Source: an uncultured Lachnospiraceae bacterium (GTDB taxonomy: Bacteria; Bacillota; Clostridia; Lachnospirales; Lachnospiraceae). From it: a stretch of DNA of 64,000 nucleotides. Shown here one piece after another: positions 26,247 through 35,115 of this stretch. The DNA is taken from contig CAJTPU010000003.1 of the NCBI GenBank assembly GCA_910578335.1, positions 62,001-126,000 on the forward strand, written 5' to 3'. The stretch's first letter is position 1. The number at the start of each line of letters is the position of its first letter. A program made the position numbers and the translations under genes. The notes under the pieces are model-generated. The model was not told the origin of the DNA. It searched no databases and saw only the letters and a program-made list of their open reading frames with translations.

Positions 26247-26301
26247 GCAAAAAGACTGCCGCAGGCAGCAAAAAAACCGCCACGGTTTCCTGCAGCGGCT
26301 T
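26247..26301 (-). terminator. Double intrinsic terminator after rubrerythrin
   Basis: Two stem-loops in a row on the minus strand: AAGCCGC...GCGGTT with T7 (26271-26301), then CTGCC/GGCAG with a following T-run (26247-26268). They lie 44 bp after the rubrerythrin stop. Confidence 0.75.
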
Positions 26302-26344
26302 TTTGCTACCATGGCATCCTGTCATGGCACCACTCTCTGCCAAT

Positions 26345-26881
26345 TTAATAATTTGTTGCGCTTACTTCAAAATAGCTCTGCGGATGATTACAGGTAGGGC
26401 AAACCTCCGGCGCCTTTGTTCCCACTACTATGTGTCCGCAGTTGCGGCACTCCCATACCTTTACCTCGCTCTTCTCAAACACCTTTGCCGTCTCCACATT
26501 CTGCAAAAGGGCGCGGTATCTCTCTTCGTGATGTTTTTCAATGGCGCCAACCAGACGGAATTTGGCAGCCAGCTCAGGAAATCCCTCACTCTCGGCAGTC
26601 TTGGCAAATTCTTCATACATATCCGTCCACTCATAATTTTCACCGTCAGCCGCAGCCGCCAGATTCTCCGCCGTACTGCCTATGCCGCTCAGTTCCTTGA
26701 ACCACATTTTTGCATGTTCCTTCTCATTGTCCGCAGTCTTTAAAAACAGGGAAGCTATCTGCTCATAGCCTTCCTTTTTTGCCACGGAAGCAAAGTAAGT
26801 ATACTTATTTCTCGCCTGAGATTCTCCTGCAAACGCCGCCTCCAGATTTTTTTCCGTCTGTGTCCCCGCATATCGATTCAT
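26345..26881 (-). CDS. rbr: Rubrerythrin
   Basis: A 178-residue rubrerythrin that detoxifies hydrogen peroxide in anaerobes. A four-helix diiron domain (ligands in AFAGESQARNKY, EKEHAKMW, EKHHEERY) is followed by a C-terminal rubredoxin-like iron site (CRNCG...CPTCNHP). Start at 26881 follows AAGGAGG by 8 bases. It has its own strong promoter and double terminator, so it is a single-gene transcript. No PerR box was recognised. Confidence 0.95.
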   Translation of the reverse strand: MNRYAGTQTEKNLEAAFAGESQARNKYTYFASVAKKEGYEQIASLFLKTADNEKEHAKMWFKELSGIGSTAENLAAAADGENYEWTDMYEEFAKTAESEGFPELAAKFRLVGAIEKHHEERYRALLQNVETAKVFEKSEVKVWECRNCGHIVVGTKAPEVCPTCNHPQSYFEVSATNY

Positions 26882-26930
26882 GTCTGTATCCTCCTTCATT
26901 TGTCATACAAAAACTATTACTATGAAGGAT

Positions 26931-26959
26931 AGTGTAGCCTTTTTGCCACCGCCTGTCAA
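26931..26959 (-). promoter_or_regulatory. Sigma-A promoter of rubrerythrin
   Basis: TTGACA, 17 bp, TACACT on the minus strand, 50 bp upstream of the rubrerythrin start. The perfect -35 suggests strong expression. Confidence 0.8.
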
Positions 26960-26984
26960 CACCGGACGCTTCTGCGTCAATCTG

Positions 26985-27767
26985 CTACTGCAAATCATCC
27001 CGCTTAAAATATGCATATGCTGCCATAACTGCCGCTGTAGAAGCAGCCAGACCCATTACTGCCATAAACACAAGCCGGCAGTGAGAAAAACCTCCAGAAA
27101 CCGCTTCCCCTGCCGCTTCTTCCATTCCCTGAAGACCGCTAAAATTCAGTAGTTCTGTACATTGACATACAGAAAAAAATTGTAAGAAGATATCTCCGCC
27201 CGGCATCAGCTCCTTTAGCAAAAGAAGCAAAAGCTCCACACACCCTATGATATAGCCGGCAAATATTGTGGCATAAGGATTTTTCACTATCACCGCTATC
27301 AGCATCGTTTCACAGGCGATGCGAAACAGCACGCCAAACACAAGCACACACCGCAGAAATGTACTCCCCGCCTCCGGCACATATCCCCAGCCAAATCCGA
27401 CAGTCAGCACGAGAGGACAAAAGAGCATAATGGTCATCGCGCCCAAGCTTCCTGCAGACAGCGCCACCAGAAATCTTCCGAAGAGAACTTCCTTTCTGGA
27501 ATGTCCTGTTAAAATTTCATAATACAGCGTCTTGTCCACAAAATCCGTCCCCATGACAAACGCCATCAGCACCAGCATAAACAACAGCCCCATAAGACCA
27601 AAAAAGCTTCCCATATCCGCCATTATCCTGCCGCCCTTTATTTCTTCATAGCCGTCTATATTCGCAAAAGTAAATGCTGCATTAAAAAGAAGCATTACAA
27701 CAAATGTGCCGCGCACCCGCTTGTCCCGAATGAGCTGATACCACTGCGCTCTAATGATGTTCCACAT
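26985..27767 (-). CDS. ABC-2 type permease
   Basis: About 260 residues with six predicted membrane helices. The first follows a short cytosolic start (WNIIRAQWYQLIRDKRVRG), typical of ABC-2 permeases. The ATG at 27767 has GGGAGG 8 bases upstream; a GTG at 27776 is the alternative. It overlaps the ATPase gene by 17 bp. With that ATPase and the upstream two-component genes it probably forms a peptide- or antibiotic-export/immunity unit. Confidence 0.8.
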   Translation of the reverse strand: MWNIIRAQWYQLIRDKRVRGTFVVMLLFNAAFTFANIDGYEEIKGGRIMADMGSFFGLMGLLFMLVLMAFVMGTDFVDKTLYYEILTGHSRKEVLFGRFLVALSAGSLGAMTIMLFCPLVLTVGFGWGYVPEAGSTFLRCVLVFGVLFRIACETMLIAVIVKNPYATIFAGYIIGCVELLLLLLKELMPGGDIFLQFFSVCQCTELLNFSGLQGMEEAAGEAVSGGFSHCRLVFMAVMGLAASTAAVMAAYAYFKRDDLQ

Positions 27768-28686
27768 GAGTATCACCTCCCGTCACGGATATGTAGTACT
27801 GCTCCAGCGTGTCCCCACCCGCAGACAGCCCCAGCGGCAGCACACCATTTTCATATAAAGTTCTTGAAACCGCCGCCATATTATCCAGATATTCATACAG
27901 TCGCAGGCTGCCGTCCTCTTGTGCCTCCATGTCGGCAATCCCCAGCTTTTCCCTCAGAATTGCCGCCGCCAGATTGTTATTGTCCGTATCCACGTGTAAA
28001 TAACCGAGGCACGCCTTTTTTAAAGCATCTCCCGTCAAGTGCCGGATGATTTGACCGCGCACAATGAAAAGATACTCGCTGCACATCAGGGCAAGCTCAC
28101 TCAATATATGAGAGGAAATCAAAATTGTAACCTCTTCTTCCCTGTTCAGCTTCATCAGCATTTCCCTGATTTCCACGATACCGCCCGGGTCCAGCCCGTT
28201 AACCGGCTCGTCCAGAATCATAACCTCCGGCTTTGACAAAAGTGCATTTGCTATGCCAAAGCGCTGTTTCATCCCTAAAGAATATTCCTTCAACTTTTTG
28301 TTGCGCACATCAGACAGTCCCACAAGTTCCATAACCTTCTTCGGACGCTCTTTATCCGGAATTCCTTTCTGAATTCTCTGTTTTTCTAAATTCTGCCATG
28401 CCGTTAGGTCAAGCTTTGCATAGGGAGTCTCTATCATAAAGCTCATTCTCTCCCTTGCCTTCGCCAGTTCTCTTTCCGACCTGCCTCCATAGAGAGAAAT
28501 ATTCCCCGCCGTCGGAAGGACTAACCCGCCCAGCATCTTCATTATCGTGGTTTTACCCGCGCCGTTTGGTCCTATCAGCCCGCAAATGCTTCCCCTTTTT
28601 ATGGCAAAACCGGCTTCCTTTACCGCAAACTGCTTTCTATACAGCTTTGTCAGACCTTTTACCGCAATCACCTTTTCCTCTTCCAT
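27751..28686 (-). CDS. ABC transporter ATP-binding protein
   Basis: A 311-residue ATPase of the BcrA/CcmA class: Walker A GPNGAGKTT, signature YSLGM (Leu for the second Ser/Gly position), Walker B MILDEPVNGLD and switch His in SSHIL. A ~90-residue C-terminal extension follows the ATPase, as in bacitracin- and lantibiotic-type exporters. It pairs with the overlapping permease and is 69 bp downstream of a histidine kinase gene. Confidence 0.9.
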   Translation of the reverse strand: MEEEKVIAVKGLTKLYRKQFAVKEAGFAIKRGSICGLIGPNGAGKTTIMKMLGGLVLPTAGNISLYGGRSERELAKARERMSFMIETPYAKLDLTAWQNLEKQRIQKGIPDKERPKKVMELVGLSDVRNKKLKEYSLGMKQRFGIANALLSKPEVMILDEPVNGLDPGGIVEIREMLMKLNREEEVTILISSHILSELALMCSEYLFIVRGQIIRHLTGDALKKACLGYLHVDTDNNNLAAAILREKLGIADMEAQEDGSLRLYEYLDNMAAVSRTLYENGVLPLGLSAGGDTLEQYYISVTGGDTHVEHH

Positions 28687-28755
28687 CCCTTCTCCTTTCT
28701 CCCATCATGTGATGACTCTTTCATTCTTTCATACAAACTTAAAGAATTTCTTAAG

Positions 28756-29670
28756 TCATGGAAAAAGGGGAAGCTTTATCGTGATGCACAGTTCTCCGGC
28801 GCACACCGCCGCCTCTGCCTCCGCTCCTTGTTTCTGTGCCAAAAGTTTTACGATATAAAGTCCCAGTCCGGTTCCTTGCCTGTGCCTTGCGGCATCCGCC
28901 TTATATGCCCTGTCAAAAATATGCGCCGTATCAATAGTATCCGAGGCGGCAATGGGATTTGAAAATACCACCTTGCAGACCTGTCCCGTTCTCTCAAGCC
29001 GGATTGCAAAAGTGTTTTCCGCATATTTCAGGGTATTGTGAAACAGGTTGTAAAACATACGCTCCAGCAGCCGCCTGTTTCCCCGTACCAATATGGTTTG
29101 TTCCGGAATTTCCAGCCTTGGCGTTAATTTACGTTCCCAAATCAGCCCTTCCTGCTCCAGTACCATCTGAAACAGCAGCTTTGTAATTTCGACTTCCCCC
29201 ATTTCCGGTTCTGCCGTATCGCTTTCCAATAAAGACAATTCAAAAAAGGCATCCGCCATGCCTTTTAGTTCATCCGTCTTGTTTTTACATATCTGCAGAT
29301 AACCGCGCTCCTTCTCTCCAAGCGTTCCTTCCCTGTCTATGAGCTGCAAATTACCCTTTACCACAGTCAGCGGAGTTCTCAAATCATGAGCGATGTCCGA
29401 GACGGCGCACTTTACCGCCTCCTCCTGCCTGCGCGCTTTTTTCTTACATTCTGCCTGAAAATCCAGATTACAGTTCATCTCCCTTGCCAGCTCATTTAAG
29501 TCCCTGTCAAACAACTGTACCTTAAGCTGCTTATTGTAAGACATCTGACGGCTCCTTTTCAGCTCGTCCGTCATATTGCGCATCTGTTTTTTCAATAACA
29601 GCAAATATCCCAGCAAACCTGCAGCAAGCAGGCTCACCGGCAAAATTACCACTTCCATCATACACCCCAT
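28756..29670 (-). CDS. Sensor histidine kinase, intramembrane-type
   Basis: About 304 residues: a single N-terminal membrane helix (VVILPVSLLAAGLLGYLLLL), no extracellular domain, then HisKA (SDIAHDLRTPLTVVKGNLQ) and HATPase (NLFHNTLKYA, GTGLGLYIVKLL). Such kinases usually sense via an associated ABC transporter, and one follows. The ATG at 29670 is preferred, with AAGGAAG upstream. A GTG at 29718 overlaps the regulator stop (GTGA) and would add 16 residues. Confidence 0.88.
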   Translation of the reverse strand: MGCMMEVVILPVSLLAAGLLGYLLLLKKQMRNMTDELKRSRQMSYNKQLKVQLFDRDLNELAREMNCNLDFQAECKKKARRQEEAVKCAVSDIAHDLRTPLTVVKGNLQLIDREGTLGEKERGYLQICKNKTDELKGMADAFFELSLLESDTAEPEMGEVEITKLLFQMVLEQEGLIWERKLTPRLEIPEQTILVRGNRRLLERMFYNLFHNTLKYAENTFAIRLERTGQVCKVVFSNPIAASDTIDTAHIFDRAYKADAARHRQGTGLGLYIVKLLAQKQGAEAEAAVCAGELCITIKLPLFP

Positions 29671-29714
29671 TTTACATCTTCTTCCTTGCAGGCAGCTATA
29701 CCGAACCCATTTCT

Positions 29715-30428
29715 TCACCCTGCCGGCGCTTTTTTGATATTCTCCCCAACTGCCAGCCGGTATCCGATGCCCCAGACTGTCTCTATATACTCGTTCTCAC
29801 TGTCAGCCTTTTTCAGCTTATTGCGCAGATTACTCATATGCACGTTTAAGGTATTATCCTCATAAAAATAGGGAGCCTGCCAGACTGCCTCGTAGAGATT
29901 TGCCTTGGAAAAAGTCTTTCTGGGATTTTCCAGAAAAAGCTGCAGAAGGGCAAATTCCTTTGCCGTCAGTTTCAGCGGAACCCCCTTTACCACAGCGCAG
30001 GCATTTACGGTATCCAGCGTTAAGTTAAAAATTTCCAGCCTGCCTGCTTCACCTGTCTTGGCCCTGCCCCGTCTCAGCACTACTTCCATGCGCACCAGCA
30101 CTTCATCTAAGTCAAATGGCTTTAAGATATAGTCGTCCGCTCCCATGCGCAGCATCTCCAGACGGGTTTCCACGTCAGATTTGGCAGAAAGGCATATGAC
30201 CGGCGTATCCAGACGCGTGCGCAGCTCTATAAGCAAATCCCCGCCTCCGACATAGGGAAGCATCAAATCCATCAGCACCACCGCAAATTCCCTGTTTTTC
30301 AAGTTCGCTGCCGCCTCCAGACCGTTGTAGGCACACACGGTTTCCCATCCGCTATCGCGCAAAAATGCCGCCAGCATATTATTTATTTCCCTGTTATCCT
30401 CCACAATTAAGACCGCTTTACCGGACAT
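29715..30428 (-). CDS. OmpR-family response regulator
   Basis: A 237-residue regulator with a receiver domain (LIVEDN, phospho-Asp in VLMDLMLPYVGG, ILKPFD) and a winged-helix output domain ending in TVWGIGYRL. Start at 30428 follows AGGAG by 9 bases. It overlaps the cupin gene upstream by 11 bp and is coupled to the kinase downstream. It probably controls the ABC genes of the same operon. Confidence 0.93.
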   Translation of the reverse strand: MSGKAVLIVEDNREINNMLAAFLRDSGWETVCAYNGLEAAANLKNREFAVVLMDLMLPYVGGGDLLIELRTRLDTPVICLSAKSDVETRLEMLRMGADDYILKPFDLDEVLVRMEVVLRRGRAKTGEAGRLEIFNLTLDTVNACAVVKGVPLKLTAKEFALLQLFLENPRKTFSKANLYEAVWQAPYFYEDNTLNVHMSNLRNKLKKADSENEYIETVWGIGYRLAVGENIKKAPAG

Positions 30429-30774
30429 TACCCTGCTCCTGCTGCCTGTCATAAATAATCAGCGCCATCACCTGCAGCTCTTCCTCTTCCAAATTCAACA
30501 GGCTATGCCCCCTGCCGGAAGGCGTAAAGAAGTGCTCCCCTTCCTTAAGCTTAAGCATCCTCTCATGATTGTCGTCAATGGTAGCCGTTCCTTTTAAGAC
30601 ATAGTAATCCTCCCCGTCGCCCTGATGCACATGATAGCCGACGGAACACCCCTTCTGCAGCGTCACCTTCGCATATACACGATTCATGCCATGCATTTGT
30701 TCCGCCTCTAATATATGGTCGAAATGTACCGTTCCCTGTCCGCCCAAAAATTCTTTTTGGTCTATGCTCCGCAT
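30418..30774 (-). CDS. Small cupin-domain protein
   Basis: A 118-residue single-domain cupin. Motif 1 is GYHVHQGDGEDYYVLKG (metal-binding His, His and Glu) and motif 2 is FTPSGRGHSLLN. It may bind a metal and a small ligand or act as an isomerase. Being the first gene of the cupin-RR-HK-ABC operon is unusual. A sensor or detoxifying role for the same compound is possible but not shown. Confidence 0.85.
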   Translation of the reverse strand: MRSIDQKEFLGGQGTVHFDHILEAEQMHGMNRVYAKVTLQKGCSVGYHVHQGDGEDYYVLKGTATIDDNHERMLKLKEGEHFFTPSGRGHSLLNLEEEELQVMALIIYDRQQEQGNVR

Positions 30775-30871
30775 AAAAGCTCCTCCTTTTTCTCTGTAAC
30801 AGCGATACCTATCCGCCGCAAAGCTTCTGTTTTATTCAGTATACAACTTCGCGTCTGCCCTGAAAAGACTA

Positions 30872-30900
30872 TTGAATTAATTTTCCAAAACTGCTATTAT
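30872..30900 (+). promoter_or_regulatory. Promoter of the lipoprotein gene
   Basis: TTGAAT, 17 bp, TATTAT on the plus strand, 50 bp before the start at 30951. The region is AT-rich, as is common around real promoters. Confidence 0.55.
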
Positions 30901-30950
30901 AAATTTCAAAGAAAAGCAGATAAAAATATTTTAACATGGAGGATATCGTG

Positions 30951-31535
30951 ATGAAAAAACGAGTTTTGCTTTGTGCTTGTATGCTTATGCTGATGGCAAT
31001 GTGCCTTTCCGCCTGCGGGGAAAAAGGAACGCCCCCTGTGCTGACGGTTGACGGAAAAGAGATTATCCTTGGAGAGTCCTCTTCTTACAATCTGCCGGAA
31101 GGTTTTGAGTGTATGCTTGCCGGAAATGCGATTCCTATTGGTCTAATGCCCGCAAATAGCTGGATGTCAGACCTTTGGTCCGCCCAAAAAGACGGCGAGA
31201 CCTATGCTTATTTTTATGTGTATAATCCTTCGCGGGAGGAAATTACTTATTCACGCGCCACTATATATAAGCTAAGCTTCTGTATGAATTCAGAGGAAAA
31301 ATCTTATTGGGCGCAAAACAATATTTTAGTAAACGGAATCAATTTCTGTGGTATGAACTCTGACGAAGTAAAGGCAGCCATGCAGGCATTTAAGGCGCCC
31401 AAGGAAACCTCCTACGGCTCCCTTATCTATCAAGACGGGCAGTACTCCTATGTGATACGCTTTGGCGACAACGGTCTGGTGGAAGAGGTCGAAATAGAAA
31501 TGTCAATTGCAAAGAGCTACTCCGAGGTATCATAA
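30951..31535 (+). CDS. Putative lipoprotein of unknown function
   Basis: A 194-residue secreted protein. Its signal peptide (KKRVLLCACMLMLMAMC) ends in the lipobox LSAC, so it should be lipid-anchored outside the membrane. The mature part has no motif I recognise; a GFECMLAGNAIPIGLMP stretch and mixed beta-strand character are visible. Start at 30951 (GGAGG 8 bases upstream). It is monocistronic, with its own promoter and terminator. Confidence 0.75.
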   Translation: MKKRVLLCACMLMLMAMCLSACGEKGTPPVLTVDGKEIILGESSSYNLPEGFECMLAGNAIPIGLMPANSWMSDLWSAQKDGETYAYFYVYNPSREEITYSRATIYKLSFCMNSEEKSYWAQNNILVNGINFCGMNSDEVKAAMQAFKAPKETSYGSLIYQDGQYSYVIRFGDNGLVEEVEIEMSIAKSYSEVS

Positions 31536-31558
31536 CCGTCACGGTTTTCTGTAACCAA

Positions 31559-31613
31559 AGAGGATACTCCTCCCCTGATGCGTTGGCATCACAGGGAGGA
31601 ATACCCTCTTTTA
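31559..31613. terminator. Strong bidirectional terminator
   Basis: A long stem (AGAGG..ACTCCTCCCCTGATGC pairing with GCATCA.AGGGAGGA..CCCTCT) with a 4-base loop, followed by TTTT on the plus strand and three T on the minus strand. It separates the lipoprotein gene from the convergent FtsX-type permease gene. Confidence 0.8.
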
Positions 31614-31644
31614 TCATATTATCCAATACCGCTTCCAACCTTTC

Positions 31645-32748
31645 TCAAAATTCCGTCACGTCTGCTTTACTCATAAGTCTTCCTTTGGACCAAATCAACG
31701 GAATGACCGTCAGCACATCGCATAGTAAAAATCCTGCTGCTCCTGTTTTCGAAAAAAACAGTAAATGCTGACCTTTCCCCATATAAACCAATTCGTTTAT
31801 CAGATAGGTAAACAAGAGGATTGCCGCTCCTCCCGCTATGCAGGCGATGACATTCATGGACAATATCTCTGCCGCCACCTTTTTCTTCACCTCTCCTCTG
31901 CTTCTGCCCAGCGCCCTGTAAATACCAAACTCATAGGTTCTTTTCAGGTACTGCCCCGTTATCACGGAGTTGATTGTAACGGCAAGCACAATGGCAATCA
32001 GAATATCCACGGCATAAAAGACTACATAGAACATATAGAGTTGTGGCATCACTATGTTTCTCTCCGGTTCTGTTATCTGCACCTTTCTTTCTCCTGCAAG
32101 CTTTTTTACATAGCGGTACAGCTCCTCTCCCTCCATTGTATCGCTGTATATATAGAGGCGTCCCAGACTCTCGTCATCCTCATAAATATAAAAGGTACAA
32201 AAGCTTCCGTCATCTATGATGGCATCCACCGTATAAGTCCTGCTCAGCCCTTCGTCAAAGCTATGGTCAAGCGTATCCCCCAGCCGGATTCCTTTGTCAT
32301 TTGCAAAATCACGGCTGATAATGATGCTGTCATGCTTACAGTCGGAAAAATCCCCTGCAATCCCCAAATGTGCAAACACCTTTTCCATGTCGCTTCTGGA
32401 ATTGAATACATAAGCCCAGCCGCCCATTTCAAACCCCAGCACCGTACTATGCATCATAGTAGAAAAGCCATAAGCAGTCGCGTCCACATACTCCAGTTTT
32501 TCATCCGCCGCAACGCTCTGTCTGAATGCGGCAAAATCCTGATATTCTTCATCCGTACTCTGTATACTTGCCACCACAAGCTTATCAGAGTATGTAAACT
32601 CTTTTGCAAAGGTATTCACTGTCGAATCAATATAATTACCTGCCAAAAACATAAGGGTGGCAAGAAATATCATAAAAACACCGATGAAAGCTCTGCCTCT
32701 GTTCTCTTTCATATAATAAACTGCTGAAAATGGATGTATTTTATTCAT
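31645..32748 (-). CDS. FtsX/MacB-type ABC permease, second subunit
   Basis: A 367-residue permease: one N-terminal helix, an extracytoplasmic domain of ~200 residues, then three helices near the C-terminus (VVFYAVDILIAIVLAVTI; ACIAGGAAILLFTYL; a last one). The segment YEFGIYRALGRSRGEVKKKV between them is the FtsX-family cytoplasmic motif. Start at 32748 overlaps the ATPase stop (ATGA). It likely works with the 33461-34621 permease as a heterodimer. Confidence 0.85.
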   Translation of the reverse strand: MNKIHPFSAVYYMKENRGRAFIGVFMIFLATLMFLAGNYIDSTVNTFAKEFTYSDKLVVASIQSTDEEYQDFAAFRQSVAADEKLEYVDATAYGFSTMMHSTVLGFEMGGWAYVFNSRSDMEKVFAHLGIAGDFSDCKHDSIIISRDFANDKGIRLGDTLDHSFDEGLSRTYTVDAIIDDGSFCTFYIYEDDESLGRLYIYSDTMEGEELYRYVKKLAGERKVQITEPERNIVMPQLYMFYVVFYAVDILIAIVLAVTINSVITGQYLKRTYEFGIYRALGRSRGEVKKKVAAEILSMNVIACIAGGAAILLFTYLINELVYMGKGQHLLFFSKTGAAGFLLCDVLTVIPLIWSKGRLMSKADVTEF

Positions 32749-33449
32749 CTTTTTGATACCTCGTCCGCTTCGTTTTCCGCTTTCCGCAGTATCACATTGC
32801 TCCGCTTTCCGTCCCACATCTCGACCAATATGTCCACATCTGATAGGATGGACTTGTCATGCGTTACCACAATCACCAGTCTTTTTTCCGCATATTTTCT
32901 CAGTATCTTCATCACGTTAAATGCGTTTTCATGGTCAAGGGAAGCCGTCGGCTCGTCTGCAAAAATTACCTTTGGATTATTCATCATAGCTCTTGCAATG
33001 GCAACCCGCTGGCACTGCCCTCCCGAAAGCTTTGACGGGCGTTTGCCAAATTCTCTTTCCTTTATGCCCAATGCTTTCAAATACTCCGCCGCCTTCTTCT
33101 TTACGTCGTCTTTTTCGCCTGCCGCAGCGACAATGACATTATCCATTGCCGTCATATAGGGTATCAGGTAGTGCTTCTGGAACACAAATCCAAATTCATT
33201 TCTCCGCACATTTTCTCTCTGCCTGTTAGAAAATCCGGTAAGCTCCTGTCCATTGTAGACAACGCTCCCCTCCGTGGGCGTTTTCAGTGTGGACATCACG
33301 TACATAAGCGTACTCTTCCCGCTTCCGGACGGTCCGATGATGCCGACCAGTCCGGTGTCAGGAAGCGTCAGGCAAAAATCGTCCAGCGCATACATTTTTT
33401 CATCCGATTCCATATCATATATCATACTTACATTTTTGATTTCAAACAT
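32745..33449 (-). CDS. MacB/LolD-type ABC ATPase
   Basis: A 234-residue ATPase: Walker A GPSGSGKST, Q-loop FVFQKHYLIPYMTAMDNV, signature LSGGQCQRVAIARA, Walker B VIFADEPTASLD, switch His in VVTHD. This is the standard length and motif set of the MacB/LolD group, which drives extrusion or mechanical work rather than import. Genes for two FtsX-type permeases flank it (11-bp gap and ATGA overlap). Confidence 0.93.
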   Translation of the reverse strand: MFEIKNVSMIYDMESDEKMYALDDFCLTLPDTGLVGIIGPSGSGKSTLMYVMSTLKTPTEGSVVYNGQELTGFSNRQRENVRRNEFGFVFQKHYLIPYMTAMDNVIVAAAGEKDDVKKKAAEYLKALGIKEREFGKRPSKLSGGQCQRVAIARAMMNNPKVIFADEPTASLDHENAFNVMKILRKYAEKRLVIVVTHDKSILSDVDILVEMWDGKRSNVILRKAENEADEVSKR

Positions 33450-33460
33450 TCCGCTCTCTC

Positions 33461-34621
33461 CTATTCTTCCATCTTATCCATTGTCTTTATATGATTTACG
33501 GTTACTATGATTGGTATCTGCAAAAATCCTACGATTGCCAGAAATGCCGCAAAAATGCGAAGCAGGTGCTCCGGATAAAAATAGCGGTAACAAAGCCCTA
33601 AGCTGTCTAACAGAAAATGTCCCATAAAAATCATGACTGCGACCGTAACTGCCGCTCCCGTGGCGATGCTGATTCCAAAGATGGCTCCGATTTCCCGCAT
33701 CATCATTCCATAAATATCCCTTCTGGAAAACCCTAACGATGCATAAAGGCAGTACTCATTGACTCTGCTCCTCATAAAGGAAACATATGCCACAAGGATG
33801 GAAATGGCAAGAAAAACCATGACTACGGTCAAAATGGCAAGAAGCGCTATATTGAGCTGCTTTATCACTTCCTTTTGGTACATATCCGCCCCGTCCACAG
33901 AATCATAAATCGTATCATATTCCGTCGGTTCCAGCCCGATATCCTGCAGGACTTTGGTCATGTCCGCGTTTTCTTCATTGCACAAGACAACCATATACCA
34001 GCCGGAGTTTGTGTAGCCCTGCGGCGTCCCTGCACAGGTAAGATTATCCGATGCCAGCACGCCTGCCACCTTGAATACCTTGCCGAAAGCTGTCTCGTTA
34101 AAATATCCTCCAATCTCCAGCTTCTGATTGTAAAATATCTTTTCATCCACCAGAATCTCGCCTGCGCCTTCCGGCATTCTTCCTTCCACAAGCTTTGCCC
34201 CCATATGCTTCAGAAACGCAGGAATCTGACTCTCGGCAAGAAGAGGAAAATCATATCCAATGCTGCCTGCTATGCCCTGATAATTGACATACAAACACTG
34301 TGTATAATAGACATCACTTATTCCCTCATGCGCCTTCAGCTTATCCATGATATCGTTTCTTGCCTCTTCAACCTTTCCGTACAGTTCTTCTTCGGACAGG
34401 GCAGAACTCCTGTCCACCCCCATTGTCTCAAGCGTGAGGTCAAGAAAGGCAATCTTTTTAGGCTGCTCTAAACATAACACCTGAAAGCTCTCCTGCGTCG
34501 CCAGAAGCAGAAAATGAATCAGATACATTGTCATAAATGTCAGCGACAGCGCCACAATCATAACCCATACCTGTTTTTTATTATTTCGCACAAATTTGAA
34601 TGCGGATAGTTTGCTGTTCAT
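33461..34621 (-). CDS. FtsX/MacB-type ABC permease, first subunit
   Basis: A 386-residue permease with an N-terminal helix (VWVMIVALSLTFMTMYLIHFLL), a ~190-residue extracytoplasmic domain and three C-terminal helices, with the YCLYASLGFSRRDIYGMM motif between them. Start at 34621 has AAGGAGG 5 bases upstream. First gene of the three-gene transporter operon; the NarL-type two-component system a little upstream may regulate it. Confidence 0.85.
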   Translation of the reverse strand: MNSKLSAFKFVRNNKKQVWVMIVALSLTFMTMYLIHFLLLATQESFQVLCLEQPKKIAFLDLTLETMGVDRSSALSEEELYGKVEEARNDIMDKLKAHEGISDVYYTQCLYVNYQGIAGSIGYDFPLLAESQIPAFLKHMGAKLVEGRMPEGAGEILVDEKIFYNQKLEIGGYFNETAFGKVFKVAGVLASDNLTCAGTPQGYTNSGWYMVVLCNEENADMTKVLQDIGLEPTEYDTIYDSVDGADMYQKEVIKQLNIALLAILTVVMVFLAISILVAYVSFMRSRVNEYCLYASLGFSRRDIYGMMMREIGAIFGISIATGAAVTVAVMIFMGHFLLDSLGLCYRYFYPEHLLRIFAAFLAIVGFLQIPIIVTVNHIKTMDKMEE

Positions 34622-34671
34622 GTACACCTCCTTATATTGACTACCTTATTTTATCCTGCGCGGGAAAATAA

Positions 34672-34710
34672 AAAAAGTGACTGCGGTCATGTTTTTGTAT
34701 GACCGCAGTC
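34672..34710 (-). terminator. Intrinsic terminator after the toxin-antitoxin pair
   Basis: A perfect 12-bp stem (GACTGCGGTCAT / ATGACCGCAGTC, 34679-34690 with 34699-34710) followed on the minus strand by CACTTTTTTT. It isolates the toxin-antitoxin transcript from the FtsX-type operon downstream. Confidence 0.85.
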
Positions 34711-34780
34711 CTTATTCAAAAATGGATAATGTCAGAGAACTTTACCTGCCTTCATGAACGGATAGCTTGAATAACATCTC

Positions 34781-35113
34781 TTACTGAATATATCTATTAT
34801 CTTCCAGTAATCTCCTATTTATATCCATTGCACTATAAAGCACCCTTGTTACGATAACTTCCATATTTTCAATTACATAAAAAACAGAGTAGTTATCCAC
34901 TGCTAATTGCCGCAATCCCATAATCCGTTCGGGCTCAGACTCCATAAGTTTTACTCTTTCGGGAAAAACATGCAAACTCTCAATAGCTTCTGCAATCCTA
35001 TTATATTGTCCCATTGCATTTTCCGGCGCTTGAAGCTGTATCGCAATATAGTTATAGATTTCCTCCATATCAGCCAATGCCCTGTTCGTAATTTTTACTA
35101 TATATTGCCCCAT
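34781..35113 (-). CDS. RelE/ParE-family toxin
   Basis: A 110-residue protein with the fold signature of RelE/ParE toxins: an N-terminal strand and helix (YIVKITNRALADMEEIYNYI), a central GLRQLAVDNYSVFYVIEN strand pair, and a C-terminal VTRVLYSAMDINRRL segment. Members either cleave mRNA at the ribosome or inhibit gyrase; the sequence alone does not decide. It begins 2 bp after the antitoxin stop, the usual operon order. Confidence 0.85.
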   Translation of the reverse strand: MGQYIVKITNRALADMEEIYNYIAIQLQAPENAMGQYNRIAEAIESLHVFPERVKLMESEPERIMGLRQLAVDNYSVFYVIENMEVIVTRVLYSAMDINRRLLEDNRYIQ

Positions 35114-35115
35114 GC

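Noticed and set aside
26985..27152. Small plus-strand frame overlapping the ABC-2 permease end
   Set aside because: Shadow of the permease gene; its upstream sequence is the minus-strand rubrerythrin promoter.
31765..32727. 320-codon plus-strand open frame
   Set aside because: Antisense to the FtsX-type permease gene, with a composition typical of a shadow frame and no recognisable domain.
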